45,668 bases of DNA from positions 1 to 45,668 of the forward strand of contig JAKAUI010000029.1 in NCBI GenBank assembly GCA_021827745.1, in the 5' to 3' direction. This document shows positions 16,983 to 26,975 of the stretch, piece after piece. A program made the translations under genes and the position numbers. The notes beneath the pieces were generated by a model that saw only the letters and a program-made list of their open reading frames with translations, did not search any database and had not been told where the DNA came from. How positions within the stretch are numbered: position 1 is the stretch's first letter; every line of letters begins with the position of its first letter. Source of the DNA: Bacillota bacterium (GTDB lineage: Bacteria > Bacillota > Sulfobacillia > JAJZYS01 > JAJZLH01).

Positions 16983-17100
16983 GCTTCTGAAGGGAGGTGA
17001 GGCCGGCGCATTGAGCGGTGTCTGAGCGGACTTGGTGGGGTAATGGGACCGGATCCCGGACTTGTCTTCCGCCTTTATGTCACGATGGGAGGGCAACTCG

Positions 17101-17685
17101 ATGGTGCTGGCTCAGTCTCATTTCTGGCCAGTTGCAATCGGCTTCTTTGGTCTCGGTACCGGCTACTTCATCTGGGGCGGCCAGGCCCTGTTCGGCGTCC
17201 CGAAGGCCAGCCCCGAGGTCGACAAGACCATGGGCTACTGGGGCGTGTGGATGCCCGGCTTCTTGCAGTTGATCACTGGTGTCTATCTGATGGTCGGACT
17301 CAGCTGGTTCCCGGTCTACGCCTATGCCGCTCCGCTGTACATGGCGGCCGTGGCCTTTACGTCGTACGGCACACACTGGCTGGTTCTCGGCCGCAGACGG
17401 GCCGAAGGTGCCAGCGCGGCACCAGACGCCTGGATGGCGATCGCCTTCTTCTTCCTGTCCGTCCTCGGCGCCATGGTCTTCAGCGGCGCCGGCGACATCC
17501 CGGTGATGATCCTGTTCATCGGCCTGGCTCTCATCTATCTGTTCGAGATCCCGGCCCGTTTCGGTGCCCTGCCGGCCGGCGGGAAGATCGTCGGCCTGAT
17601 CCAGTTCATCCTCGCCTTCTGGCTGATGTACCTGACCTTCGGCGTGACCCTCAACACCGCCCTCGGCTACCACTGGTGGGTGTAG
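17101..17685 (+). CDS. Divergent GPR1/FUN34/YaaH-like membrane transporter next to formate dehydrogenase
   Basis: 194 residues with about six hydrophobic helices. It lacks the usual NPAPLG signature but keeps the family layout: MPGFLQLITGVYLMVGL matches the G-L-Q-L-I-A-G helix and AFTSYGTHWLVLG matches AFxSYGxFWLxL of YaaH. It is a distant paralogue of the 11341-11901 protein. ATG 17101 has GGGAGG about 8 bases upstream. Its position right after the formate dehydrogenase operon suggests that it moves formate, acetate or another short carboxylate; that substrate is inference only. Confidence 0.6.
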   Translation: MVLAQSHFWPVAIGFFGLGTGYFIWGGQALFGVPKASPEVDKTMGYWGVWMPGFLQLITGVYLMVGLSWFPVYAYAAPLYMAAVAFTSYGTHWLVLGRRRAEGASAAPDAWMAIAFFFLSVLGAMVFSGAGDIPVMILFIGLALIYLFEIPARFGALPAGGKIVGLIQFILAFWLMYLTFGVTLNTALGYHWWV

Positions 17686-17714
17686 GGGATCATAACGACC
17701 AACTGATTCGTGAC

Positions 17715-17750
17715 GGCAGAGGCTTGGGGACTGCCTCCCCGGCCTCTGCC
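17715..17750 (+). other. Very strong hairpin in the satP-like/trp intergenic region
   Basis: GGCAGAGGC (17715-17723) pairs with GCCTCTGCC (17742-17750), and inside it GGGGA pairs with TCCCC. There is no T-run on either strand. It lies 30 bases after the transporter stop and is likely a transcript end or RNA-stabilising structure. Confidence 0.5.
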
Positions 17751-17820
17751 GGACCGGGTGCCGTATCGCTCCGGGTCCTGCGGCGAGCGGCAGAAGCCGG
17801 ACACTCTTGAGTCTGGTCTG

Positions 17821-17851
17821 TTGACAGGCCGCATCTTGCTGTGACTATGAT
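17821..17851 (+). promoter_or_regulatory. Promoter of the trp operon
   Basis: TTGACA at 17821-17826 matches the -35 consensus. TATGAT at 17846-17851 is the best -10, with a 19-base spacer (a little long). It lies just upstream of the T-box leader, as expected. Confidence 0.65.
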
Positions 17852-17859
17852 CTCGCCAT

Positions 17860-18137
17860 AGCGTGAACGCCATGATCGGGGCGAGTACCCCTGTGGCCAC
17901 CCTCAGAGAGCCGGCGCTCGGTGTGAAGCCGGTGGGCAGAACAGGGCGAATGGACCCGGGAGCAGCGATCCGACCGGTCTGTGTGATCGGAAGGCGTCGT
18001 CGGCCACCTCCGCCGATATCGGGAGGCGGGTATCGGTCATTTCCCTGACCCGTACCCAGTGAGATGGGTCTTCGGACTCAACAAGGGTGGCACCGCGAAA
18101 GCACACTTTCGCCCCTCTGGGGCGGAGGTGTTTTTTT
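17860..18137 (+). promoter_or_regulatory. T-box riboswitch with Trp specifier, controlling trpEGDCFBA
   Basis: A tRNA-sensing leader. Stem I shows GAGTA (17883-17887), the AGAGAG bulge (17905-17910), CCGGC/GCCGG (17911-17915 with 17928-17932), and a specifier loop reading GAA-TGG-ACC with the Trp codon TGG at 17951-17953. The T-box sequence AGGGTGGCACCGCG is at 18084-18097. Its TGGC (18088-18091) would pair with a tRNA ending GCCA, which fits bacterial tRNA-Trp with discriminator G. Uncharged tRNA-Trp should stabilise the antiterminator and switch on trp transcription. Confidence 0.92.
18104..18137 (+). terminator. T-box-controlled intrinsic terminator
   Basis: A 12-pair stem (18104-18115 with 18119-18130, core CGCCCC/GGGGCG, loop TCT, three G-T pairs in the lower part) followed by seven T (18131-18137). 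This is the conditional terminator of the Trp T-box, 31 bases before the trpE start. Confidence 0.9.
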
Positions 18138-18168
18138 GTGGCTGATCCCGGTTTAAGGAGGCGTGGGC

Positions 18169-19601
18169 GTGCCAGAGCAGCTGGAGTCAGAGCGGGGTCT
18201 CCTATTCGGGTCCGAGCTGGTGGCGCTGAGTGACGAGCGGCCGGCGGACGAGGAAACCCCGATTGGGCTGTTTCGAACCCTGGGCGAGAGCGCTCCCGCC
18301 TTCCTGCTGGAGAGCGTGCCTGGCGGCGAGGGCCTCGGCCGGCACTCGTTGTTCGGAAGCGGTTCCCTGCTGCGGCTCACCTCGCATCAGGGCCGGCTGC
18401 GGCTGAGCCGAGAGCGCCAGGCCGTCGACGCCGGACCCGATTTGATCGGCGTCCTGCGCCGGCTGATGGCTGAGCTCGAGCCCCTGGCGGGCAGCGGTCC
18501 GGGTGGGGCGCTTCCCGCCGGGCTGGTCGGCTACATCGGATACGACGCTGTCCAGCGCTTCGAGCAGGTGTCACTCAGGCCCTCGGCTGAGACGATGCCG
18601 GAGGTCGACCTGTTCGCTCCCAGCCTGATCTATCGCTATGACCACCGCCACCAGATGCTGCGGGCGACCGTGATCGGGCCCGCAGCCGAGCGGACGGCGC
18701 TTGAAGGCCAGCTGAAGGCCGCCCTGACGCCGACCGCTGTCCCGGCTCAGCCAGAGAGCCCGGCCCGAGCCGTCCGGCTGATCGGCTGCACGCCCAGCCG
18801 GGACCAATACATCGAGGCCGTGACCCGAGTCAAGGACGCCATCCGCGAGGGTGAGGTCTTCCAGCTGGTGCTGTCGGTGAAGAGGCGGCTTGCCGGCGTG
18901 GGCGATCCCCTGTCCGTCTATCGTCGCCTGAGGCGGGTCAACCCGTCGCCCTACATGTTCTTCCTGAGACTGCCGGAGGCCACGTTGCTCGGTTCGTCTC
19001 CCGAGATGCTGGTGTCGGTTTCTGGCCGCCAAGTGGTGGTCCGGCCGATCGCCGGCACCCGGCCCCGGGGGCCGACGCCGGGCATGGACCGGGCCCTGAA
19101 AGAGGAGCTGGCGCTGGACGAGAAGGAGCGGGCAGAGCACGTCATGCTGGTCGATTTGGGCAGAAACGACGTCGGCCGGGTCAGCATCCCAGGAACGGTT
19201 GTGGTCGATCCCTTGATGGCCATCGAGTCGTACTCGCACGTCCACCACATGGTCAGCCAGGTGACGGGGCAACTCGTCCCCAACCAGGACGCCATCGATG
19301 CGCTTGCGGCCACCTTCCCGGCCGGGACCCTGACCGGTGCCCCCAAGGTGCGGGCGATGGAGCTGATCGACGAGATGGAACCGGAGCCGCGCGGCCCCTA
19401 TGGCGGCGCCGTCGGCTATCTGGCGGCTGGCGGCGACATGGACCTGTGCATCGCCATCCGCATGGCCTGCATCCAGGGCGATCAGGCCACCGTCCAGGCC
19501 GGGGCCGGTGTCGTGTGGGACTCGTCGCCGGAGGCGGAGTGGCAGGAGTGCAAGCGAAAGGCCGAGGCCGTCCTGGAGGCGCTCGGCGCCGAGGTGGGAG
19601 C

Positions 19602-19605
<4 letters not shown>
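18169..19605 (+). CDS. trpE: Anthranilate synthase component I
   Basis: 478 residues. Converts chorismate to anthranilate using ammonia from TrpG. The feedback site for tryptophan is intact (FLLESVPGGE, the LLES motif). The chorismate-binding domain has GTRPRG, ERAEHVMLVDLGRNDVG and FPAGTLTGAPKVRAMELIDE. GTG 18169 is 7 bases after AAGGAGG (18155-18161); GTG 18163 is in frame but only one base away from it. First gene of the T-box-controlled operon; its stop overlaps trpG as ATGA. Confidence 0.95.
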
Positions 19606-20170
<565 letters not shown>

Positions 20171-20174
<4 letters not shown>

Positions 20175-21196
20175 TTCAAGAGCAGCTCGCCAAGCTGGTA
20201 CGGGGTGACGCGCTGAGCGTTGTGGAGGCGGAGGCGGCCATGACGGCGATCATGACCGGGGAGGCGTCTCCGGCCCAGACCGGGGCCTTTCTCGCCGCCC
20301 TGGCGACCAAGGGGGAGACGGCCGAGGAGGTGACCGGCTGCGCACGAGCCATGCGCCGCCAGGCGACCACGGCCAGCGTGGGGCGCCGGCCGCTGATCGA
20401 CACCGCCGGCACCGGCGGCGATGGCTCGCAGACCTTCAACATCTCAACCGCCGTCGCCTTCGTCCTGGCCGGGGCCGGCCTGGCCGTGGCCAAGCATGGG
20501 AATCGCTCCGCCACCAGTCGCTGCGGGTCGGCCGACGTGCTGGAGGCGCTCGGCGTCGACGTGCAGCTGGCGCCACAGGACGCAGCCCGAGCCGTGGACG
20601 AGGTCGGCATCGGATTTCTGTTCGCGCCGGCCTGGCACGGGGCGATGCGCCATGCCGCCGGTCCGCGCCGGGAGCTCGGCGTGCCCACCGTCTTCAACAT
20701 GCTCGGGCCGCTGACCAACCCGCTGGGGGCTGAGTTCCAGCTCCTGGGAGTGGCCAGCCGACGGGTGCAGGGCCTGGTGGCGCCCGCCCTGGCGGAGCTG
20801 GGAACCAAGCGGTCGGTCGTCGTGCATGGCGAGGGCCCCTTGGACGAGGCCTCGCCGATCGGCACCACCTTCGTGGCCGAAGTGGCCGATGGCAAGATCA
20901 CCGAGTACACGCTCGAGCCGGAGGACGCCGGCATCGAGCGGACGACGATGCGCGACCTCAAAGGTGGGGACCCGCCCACCAACGCCATCTTGCTCAGAAA
21001 CGTCTTGGCGGGGGCAGCCGGACCGCACCGTCAGGCCGTGCTGCTCAACACTGCCCTCGGCTTTCGGGCGGCAGGGGTCGAGTCCGACCTGCGGCTTGGC
21101 GTGAAGCGGGCCGCCGAGGTGATCGACAGCGGTCGGGCCGTTGCCGCCTTGGAGACCCTGGCCGGGTTCTCCCGGCGGCTTGAGGCCAGAGCGTGA
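20171..21196 (+). CDS. trpD: Anthranilate phosphoribosyltransferase
   Basis: 341 residues, normal length. The PRPP-binding glycine loop DTAGTGGDGSQTFNIST and KHGNRSATSRCGSADVLE are intact, with GPLTNPLGA further on. GTG 20171 overlaps the trpG stop. Transfers the phosphoribosyl group to anthranilate. Confidence 0.96.
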
Positions 21197-21939
21197 AGGG
21201 AATCCTAGAAGATATCCTTACGGCCAAGGCCCGCCGCCCGCCTTATAGCGGTGCGGACCACTCTGACCTGCCGCGCCGCTCGCTCTTGGGAGCGATCAGG
21301 GCCAGCTCCGATCTGGCGGTGATCGCAGAGTTCAAGCGCCGCTCGCCGTCGGGCGGAGATCTTAAGCTTGGCGCCGACGCCCTCGACACGGCGAGCGCCT
21401 ATCAGGCGGCTGGGGCGGCGGCCCTGTCCATCCTGACCGAGCCGGATTTCTTCTTAGGCGCCCCGGCCGATCTGGCCCAGGTGCGCCTGGCCAGTCCGCT
21501 GCCAGTCCTGCGCAAGGACTTTCTGGTCGGCGAGTCGGACATTTGGGAGAGCCGGGCGATGGGGGCAGACGCCGTCTTGCTGATCGTTAGGCTCCTCGGC
21601 GAACGTCTGGGTCGGCTGCTTTCTGTGAGCCAGGAGGCTGGGCTGGAGGCGCTGGTTGAGGTCCACGATGCCACTGAGGTCAAGGCGGCACTGGCCGCCG
21701 GGGCCCAGATGGTTGGCATCAACAATCGGGACCTCGACACCTTGAACACCGACCTGGGCGTGAGCACAAGGCTCGCCCCCTTGGTCCGGGGGCAGGCCAC
21801 GGTGGTCAGCGAGAGCGGGCTCGGCCAGCGCAGCCAGTGCCTTGAGCTGAAGGACCTGGGAGTGGACGCCTTCTTGATCGGAGAGACCCTGCTCAGAGGG
21901 GGCTCTGCCGCCATCTTCGGCACGGCGCGGCCGTCATGA
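21193..21939 (+). CDS. trpC: Indole-3-glycerol-phosphate synthase
   Basis: 248 residues, TIM barrel. Conserved AEFKRRSPSGG (catalytic Lys), LRKDFLV, LVEVHDATEV, GINNRDLDTL and SESGL. GTG start overlaps trpD (GTGA). Closes the indole ring from CdRP. Not fused with TrpF, unlike the enterobacterial enzyme. Confidence 0.96.
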   Translation: MKGILEDILTAKARRPPYSGADHSDLPRRSLLGAIRASSDLAVIAEFKRRSPSGGDLKLGADALDTASAYQAAGAAALSILTEPDFFLGAPADLAQVRLASPLPVLRKDFLVGESDIWESRAMGADAVLLIVRLLGERLGRLLSVSQEAGLEALVEVHDATEVKAALAAGAQMVGINNRDLDTLNTDLGVSTRLAPLVRGQATVVSESGLGQRSQCLELKDLGVDAFLIGETLLRGGSAAIFGTARPS

Positions 21940-22553
21940 CCTGGGTCAAGATCTGCGGCATCTCGGATCAGGTTGCGCTGGAGGCAGCGCTCACGGCCGG
22001 TGCAGACGCCGTCGGCTTTGTCTTCCACCGGCCAAGCCGCCGCTACGTGCCGCCTGAGCGGGCCGCTGTCTTGGCCGACCAGGCTGCAGGGCGGGCGCTT
22101 CGGGTCGGGGTGGTCGTGGACCAGGGACGAAGGGCCGTGGACGACATCCTGACCACGGTCGCCCTAGACGCCCTGCAGTGGGCGGGCGGAGAGATCCCGA
22201 AGTGGGCCAAAGAGCTGGGGCAGCTGCAGCACATCGGCGTCATTCGGCTGCAGGACCATGCCTCCTGGCCCCTTAGGCTGCCAGAAGCCTGGGCCTACCT
22301 GCTGGACGCCTGGGGTCCGGCCGGGAGCTTCGGCGGCCTTGGCGAGCGGGCCCACTGGAGCCCACCGCCGGCGGAAGCCAAAGTCAACCGACTGATCCTG
22401 GCCGGTGGGCTCGGCCCCCGGACGGTGCGAGCGGCCATCCGCCGGATGAAGCCCTTTGGGGTCGACGTCTCGAGCGGCGTCGAGTCAGACGGTGTCAAGG
22501 ACCCGGCCAAAATCCGCTCGTTCGTAAAGGCGGCGAAGCACGATGCCCACTGA
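21936..22553 (+). CDS. trpF: Phosphoribosylanthranilate isomerase
   Basis: 205 residues. Begins TWVKICGIS with the catalytic Cys, then [10 protein letters not shown], a general-acid Asp region VDQGR, and [10 protein letters not shown] and [14 protein letters not shown] at the phosphate site. ATG overlaps the trpC stop. The 3' end overlaps trpB by 11 bases. Confidence 0.95.
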   Translation: MTWVKICGISDQVALEAALTAGADAVGFVFHRPSRRYVPPERAAVLADQAAGRALRVGVVVDQGRRAVDDILTTVALDALQWAGGEIPKWAKELGQLQHIGVIRLQDHASWPLRLPEAWAYLLDAWGPAGSFGGLGERAHWSPPPAEAKVNRLILAGGLGPRTVRAAIRRMKPFGVDVSSGVESDGVKDPAKIRSFVKAAKHDAH

Positions 22554-23742
22554 GCCAGACGCAGGCGGCCACTTCGGCGAGTTTGGCGGTCGCTTTGTGC
22601 CGGAGACCCTGATACCGGCACTGGACCAGCTGCAGGCGGCGTTTTCTGAGGCGATGGCAGACTCGACCTTCTTAGCCGAGCTGGAGTACTGGAATCGTAC
22701 CTACACCGGCCGACCGTCGCTGCTCTACCACGCGCGGGCGCTCACTGAGCGCATCGGCGGCGCCGAAATCTACCTGAAGCGCGAAGACCTCAACCACACA
22801 GGCGCCCACAAGATCAACAACACCATCGGCCAGGCCCTGCTCACCCGGCGCATGGGCAAGCACAAGCTGATCGCCGAGACCGGTGCCGGCCAGCATGGCG
22901 TGGCGACGGCCACCGTGGCCGCTCTGTTCCAGATGGAGTGCGAGGTGTTCATGGGGGCGGAAGACGTCCGCCGTCAGTCCTTGAACGTGCGCCGGATGGA
23001 ACTGCTCGGGACGCGGGTGACTGCGGTCGAGAGCGGATCTCGAACGCTCAAAGACGCCATCAACGAGGCACTCAGGGCGTGGGTGGCGTCGGTCGGCGAC
23101 ACCCATTATGTGATCGGCTCGGTGATGGGACCGCACCCATTCCCGAAGATGGTGCGCACCTTTCAGTCGGTGATCGGCCAAGAGGCGCGCAGCCAGATCC
23201 TAGAGATGACTGGCCGGCTGCCGGACCTCTTGGTGGCGGCGGTCGGGGGAGGGTCCAACGCCGCCGGACTGTTTCACCCCTTCTTGGACGATGCGGTGGC
23301 CATGGTCGGGGTGGAGGCGGCCGGCGAGGGGCTGGACGCCCGTCATGCTGCCACGCTCAGCCGGGGCCGGCCCGGCGTGCTGCACGGAGCCCGGAGCTAT
23401 GTGCTGCAAGACGAGGAGGGGCAGATCCTAGAGGCGCACTCCTTGTCGGCCGGGCTCGACTACCCGGGGGTGGGGCCCGAGCACAGCCTGTGGAAGGAGA
23501 GCGGCCGGGTCCGCTATGCGAGCTGCACCGATCAGCAGGCGGTGAGCGCCCTGATCCAGCTCAGCCAGACCGAGGGCGTGCTCTGCGCCCTGGAAAGCGC
23601 CCATGCCGTGGCCGAGGCGATCGAGCAGGCGAGACGGCTTGGCCCCAAAAAGACGATCGTCGTCTGTCTCAGCGGCCGCGGGGACAAGGACGTGGAAGAG
23701 CTGAACCGCTATCTGGAGGCACATAGAGATGGCCAGATCTGA
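22543..23742 (+). CDS. trpB: Tryptophan synthase beta subunit
   Basis: 399 residues, standard TrpB1. The PLP lysine is in [27 protein letters not shown] and the phosphate-binding GGGSNAAG are intact, and the Asp/Glu region [11 protein letters not shown] is present. Condenses indole with serine. Overlaps trpF and trpA, consistent with tight coupling of the alpha/beta pair. Confidence 0.97.
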   Translation: MPTEPDAGGHFGEFGGRFVPETLIPALDQLQAAFSEAMADSTFLAELEYWNRTYTGRPSLLYHARALTERIGGAEIYLKREDLNHTGAHKINNTIGQALLTRRMGKHKLIAETGAGQHGVATATVAALFQMECEVFMGAEDVRRQSLNVRRMELLGTRVTAVESGSRTLKDAINEALRAWVASVGDTHYVIGSVMGPHPFPKMVRTFQSVIGQEARSQILEMTGRLPDLLVAAVGGGSNAAGLFHPFLDDAVAMVGVEAAGEGLDARHAATLSRGRPGVLHGARSYVLQDEEGQILEAHSLSAGLDYPGVGPEHSLWKESGRVRYASCTDQQAVSALIQLSQTEGVLCALESAHAVAEAIEQARRLGPKKTIVVCLSGRGDKDVEELNRYLEAHRDGQI

Positions 23743-24523
23743 GATCGGCTCCGTCTTCGCCAGGGCGGCGGCCGACCAGCGGCTGGCCGTGATGCCCTTC
23801 TTGGTCGCCGGCGACCCCAGCATCGAGGAGACGGTCCGTCTGGCCGAGGCCTGCGCCGCCGGCGGCGCCGATCTGATCGAGATCGGCTGGCCCTTTTCCG
23901 ACCCGATCGCCGACGGGCCGACCATCCAGGCGGCCTCGAAGCGGGCGCTCGACCGCCAGGTCGGCCGGGCCGAGGTGCTCGAGGTGCTGACCCAGGTCCG
24001 CAGGCGCACCGGCCTGCCGGTGCTGCTCTTGTCCTACCTGAACGTGCTTCTGTCGATGAACGATCTGGGTCCGCTGAAGGCGGCCGGCGTCTGTGGCCTG
24101 ATCATTCCCGACCTCGCCCTGGATGAGCCAGCGGCGATCCGAGTCCGGGCCAGAGCGCTCGACCTTCCCGTGATTCCCTTTGCCGCCCCTACCAGCACCG
24201 ACCAGCGCCTGTCTGAAATTGGGCGGACGATCGATCCCGATGCCTTCGTCTACTGCGTCTCCCTGCTCGGCGTGACCGGCCAAAGACAAGCGGTCTCCCA
24301 AGCGGCGCTGGGACTTCTGCAACGAGCCAGAGAGCGCATCGCGGCGCCCCTGGCGGTTGGATTCGGCATCAGCGGGCCAGACGCCGTCAGCGCCGTCTCC
24401 CGGCATGCCGACGGCGTGATCGTGGGCTCGGCCCTGATCGACCTCGTTCAGCGCCAGGGCAGGAAGGCAGCGGTCGCCGTGGAGCGTTTTGTGGCCGATC
24501 TCGTTCATGCCGGCCACAGATGA
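23729..24523 (+). CDS. trpA: Tryptophan synthase alpha subunit
   Basis: 264 residues. Catalytic Glu and Asp are in [19 protein letters not shown]; the phosphate site includes [11 protein letters not shown] 23729 lies inside the end of trpB (14-base overlap). Last of seven trp genes; the pathway from chorismate to tryptophan is complete in this operon. Confidence 0.96.
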   Translation: MARSEIGSVFARAAADQRLAVMPFLVAGDPSIEETVRLAEACAAGGADLIEIGWPFSDPIADGPTIQAASKRALDRQVGRAEVLEVLTQVRRRTGLPVLLLSYLNVLLSMNDLGPLKAAGVCGLIIPDLALDEPAAIRVRARALDLPVIPFAAPTSTDQRLSEIGRTIDPDAFVYCVSLLGVTGQRQAVSQAALGLLQRARERIAAPLAVGFGISGPDAVSAVSRHADGVIVGSALIDLVQRQGRKAAVAVERFVADLVHAGHR

Positions 24524-24544
24524 TGCATGATAGGGCTGTGGGCG

Positions 24545-24560
24545 ATGAATGGACATTCAT
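24545..24560 (+). repeat. Perfect 16-bp inverted repeat between trpA and the DAHP synthase gene
   Basis: ATGAATG-GA-CATTCAT, seven-base arms with a two-base centre, 22 bases before the next start codon. It is AT-rich compared with its surroundings. Possible operator or RNA hairpin for separate control of the DAHP synthase. Confidence 0.5.
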
Positions 24561-24581
24561 TCTGAGACGAGGGGTGAGCAC

Positions 24582-25631
24582 ATGAGCCGTGAGCTGATCG
24601 TGGTGATGCGGGAAGAGGCATTGCCTCAGGAGGTCGAGGCGGTGCTCGAGCGCATCCGCCTGGACGGGTTCCAGCTGCACACGACCATGGTCGGGGAGCG
24701 GCTTTTGATCTCCGTGCTGGCCGAAGGAGACAGCGCCCAGCTGGAACAGATGCTGCCGCAGATGGACGGCGTCGTGCGCGCCCTGCCGGTGCAGTCTCCC
24801 TACAAGCTGGTGGCCAAGGAGGCCTCAGACCGCCCGTCGGCGGTTCCGATCGGTCCGACCGCTCTGATCGGAGACGGCCATTTCGGAGTGATCGCCGGCC
24901 CCTGCGCCGTCGAGGACCCAGACCAGCTCTTTGCGGCCGCCCGGGCAGTGCGCGAGGCCGGCGCGGTGGCGATGCGGGGCGGAGCCTACAAGCCGCGCAG
25001 CAGCCCGTACAGCTTCCAAGGGCTTGGCCCGGAGGGCCTGCGCCTGTTGGCCGAGGCCAAGGCCCGCACCGGGCTCGCCATCGTCACCGAGGTGCTCGAC
25101 CCGCGCCATGTGGAAGCGGTCTCTGCCGTGGCCGACGTGCTGCAGGTCGGGGCCCGCAACATGCAAAACTTCGCCCTCTTGCGCGAGGTCGGCCAGGGCT
25201 CGCGGCCGGTCATGCTCAAGCGGGGCATGAACGCCACCTACGAGGAGTGGCTGATGGCCGCCGAGTACATTCTTGCCTCCGGAAACCCGAACGTGATGCT
25301 GTGCGAGCGGGGCGTGCGCAGCTTCGAGACCTACACCAGAAACCTGTTTGACGTGGCGGCCATCCCAGCCGTGCACGAGCTGTCCCACCTGCCGGTGATC
25401 GCCGACCCCAGCCACGGCAGCGGCCGCTGGCGGATGGTCGAGCCGCTGGCCCTGGCGGCGGTGGCGGCAGGCGCCGATGGACTGCTGGTCGAGGTGCACC
25501 CAAATCCGGCACGCGCCCTCTCAGACGGGGCCCAGTCCCTCACGCCCGACCACTTCAGTCGGCTGATGACCGCTGTCACAGCGCTCCGCCGGGCCCTAAT
25601 CGGGCAAGAGACCATAGCGCCGAAGGCATGA
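24582..25631 (+). CDS. aroF: 3-deoxy-7-phosphoheptulonate (DAHP) synthase, type I-beta with N-terminal regulatory domain
   Basis: 349 residues. The N-terminal ~70 residues (ELIVVMREEALPQEVEAVL) are the ferredoxin-like regulatory domain seen in Thermotoga-type enzymes. The barrel has IAGPCAVED, RGGAYKPRSSPYSFQG, QVGARNMQNF, LKRGMNAT, DPSHGSGR and EVHPNPA. First step of the shikimate pathway. ATG 24582 follows GAGGGGTGA at 5 bases; an in-frame ATG 24549 lies in the inverted repeat and has no ribosome-binding site. The regulatory domain implies feedback control by aromatic amino acids, ligand unknown. Confidence 0.95.
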   Translation: MSRELIVVMREEALPQEVEAVLERIRLDGFQLHTTMVGERLLISVLAEGDSAQLEQMLPQMDGVVRALPVQSPYKLVAKEASDRPSAVPIGPTALIGDGHFGVIAGPCAVEDPDQLFAAARAVREAGAVAMRGGAYKPRSSPYSFQGLGPEGLRLLAEAKARTGLAIVTEVLDPRHVEAVSAVADVLQVGARNMQNFALLREVGQGSRPVMLKRGMNATYEEWLMAAEYILASGNPNVMLCERGVRSFETYTRNLFDVAAIPAVHELSHLPVIADPSHGSGRWRMVEPLALAAVAAGADGLLVEVHPNPARALSDGAQSLTPDHFSRLMTAVTALRRALIGQETIAPKA

Positions 25632-26935
25632 TCAAGATCGCGCCAACGCCGCCGATCTCCTTCTCAGGCGAGGTGCCGGGCGACAAGTCGATCTCGCACC
25701 GGGCGCTGATCTTGTCAGCACTGGCCAGCGGGGAGAGCGTGATCGAAGGGCTTTTGCACTCGGCTGACACCGATGCGACCTGGGCCTGCCTTTTGGCCCT
25801 GGGAGCCGGTCTGGAGGAGGACTCCCCGGGGAGGGTGCGGGTCACCGGAGTGGCGAGCCATCTGACGAGCCCGAAGGGCACCCTCGAGGCCGCCAACTCG
25901 GGCACCACCGCCCGTCTCCTGCTCGGTGTCCTGGCTCAAGCCGGGCTTTATGCCTCCTTGGACGGCGACGAGTCGCTGCGCCTCCGGCCGATGCGTCGGG
26001 TGATGGAGCCGCTTGGCCAGATGGGGGCCCGGATCACGGCACTGGCCAGAGACGGTCGGCTGCCCTTGAAGATTCAACCGGCCGCCCTGCACGGCGCCGA
26101 TCTGCAAACGGACGTAGCGTCTGCCCAGGTCAAGTCGGCGCTGCTTTTGGCCGCACTGGGCGCCGAGGGGCCAACCGCGGTGGACCTGCCCCGTCCCAGC
26201 CGCGATCACACCGAGCGGATGCTTCGCCACTTTGGTGTCACGGTCACGTCCGCAGTAGACGGCGCCGGTCATGAGCTGGTGGCGCTCACGGGGCCGCAGA
26301 CTCTTCTTGCCGACGGGGCGATTGTCGTGCCGGGAGATCCCTCCACCGCCGCCTTCCTGTGGGCGGCAGCGGCCGTCACCGGTGGCAGGGCCGAGGTGCA
26401 CGGCGTGTGCCTCAACGAACGCCGGATCGGGTTCTTGCGCCTGCTTGCCGACATGGGGGTGACGGTGGAGATCAGCGCCGATCAGATCGGCCTGGAACCG
26501 GTCGGCCGGGTGGTGGTGTCCGGGCGTCCGACCCGCCATGGGGAGGTGTCTCGGGCTGACGTGGTCGACCTGATCGACGAGTTGCCGCTTTTGGCCTGCG
26601 TGATGGCGATTGCCCCAGGCGTCAGCCGGGTGGAGGGGGCCGAGGAGCTGAGGGTCAAGGAGTCCGACCGCATCGCGGCCATGGGCCAGGGACTGCGCGC
26701 CCTGGGCGTGGCCTGCGCCGAGTCGCCCGGAGGCTGGCGGATCGAGGGCGGGCGAAGGATCGGGTCGGCGGAGCTCGATCCGTGCGGCGACCATCGGGTG
26801 GCGATGGCGCTTTCGGTTCTGGCCATGGCCGGGGCAAAGGAGAGCACGCTCTTGGGCGATCGGCTGTGGGAGGTGTCCTACCCGACCTTTGTTGAGCAGA
26901 TGCAGCTGGCCGGAGGTCGCCTGCAGGAGGCCTGA
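25628..26935 (+). CDS. aroA: 3-phosphoshikimate 1-carboxyvinyltransferase (EPSP synthase)
   Basis: 435 residues. GDKSISHRALILSALASGES at the start, NSGTTARLLLG, GDPSTAAFLWAAA, RVKESDRIAAM and CGDHRVAMALSVLAMA are all typical. ATG overlaps the DAHP synthase stop (ATGA). It continues the aromatic pathway toward chorismate, the substrate of TrpE in the same transcription unit. The other shikimate genes and tyrA/pheA are not in the window. Confidence 0.96.
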   Translation: MIKIAPTPPISFSGEVPGDKSISHRALILSALASGESVIEGLLHSADTDATWACLLALGAGLEEDSPGRVRVTGVASHLTSPKGTLEAANSGTTARLLLGVLAQAGLYASLDGDESLRLRPMRRVMEPLGQMGARITALARDGRLPLKIQPAALHGADLQTDVASAQVKSALLLAALGAEGPTAVDLPRPSRDHTERMLRHFGVTVTSAVDGAGHELVALTGPQTLLADGAIVVPGDPSTAAFLWAAAAVTGGRAEVHGVCLNERRIGFLRLLADMGVTVEISADQIGLEPVGRVVVSGRPTRHGEVSRADVVDLIDELPLLACVMAIAPGVSRVEGAEELRVKESDRIAAMGQGLRALGVACAESPGGWRIEGGRRIGSAELDPCGDHRVAMALSVLAMAGAKESTLLGDRLWEVSYPTFVEQMQLAGGRLQEA

Positions 26936-26975
26936 GTGCGAGCCGGTGCTATGCTTAGGGAAAGGGGCGAGATCA

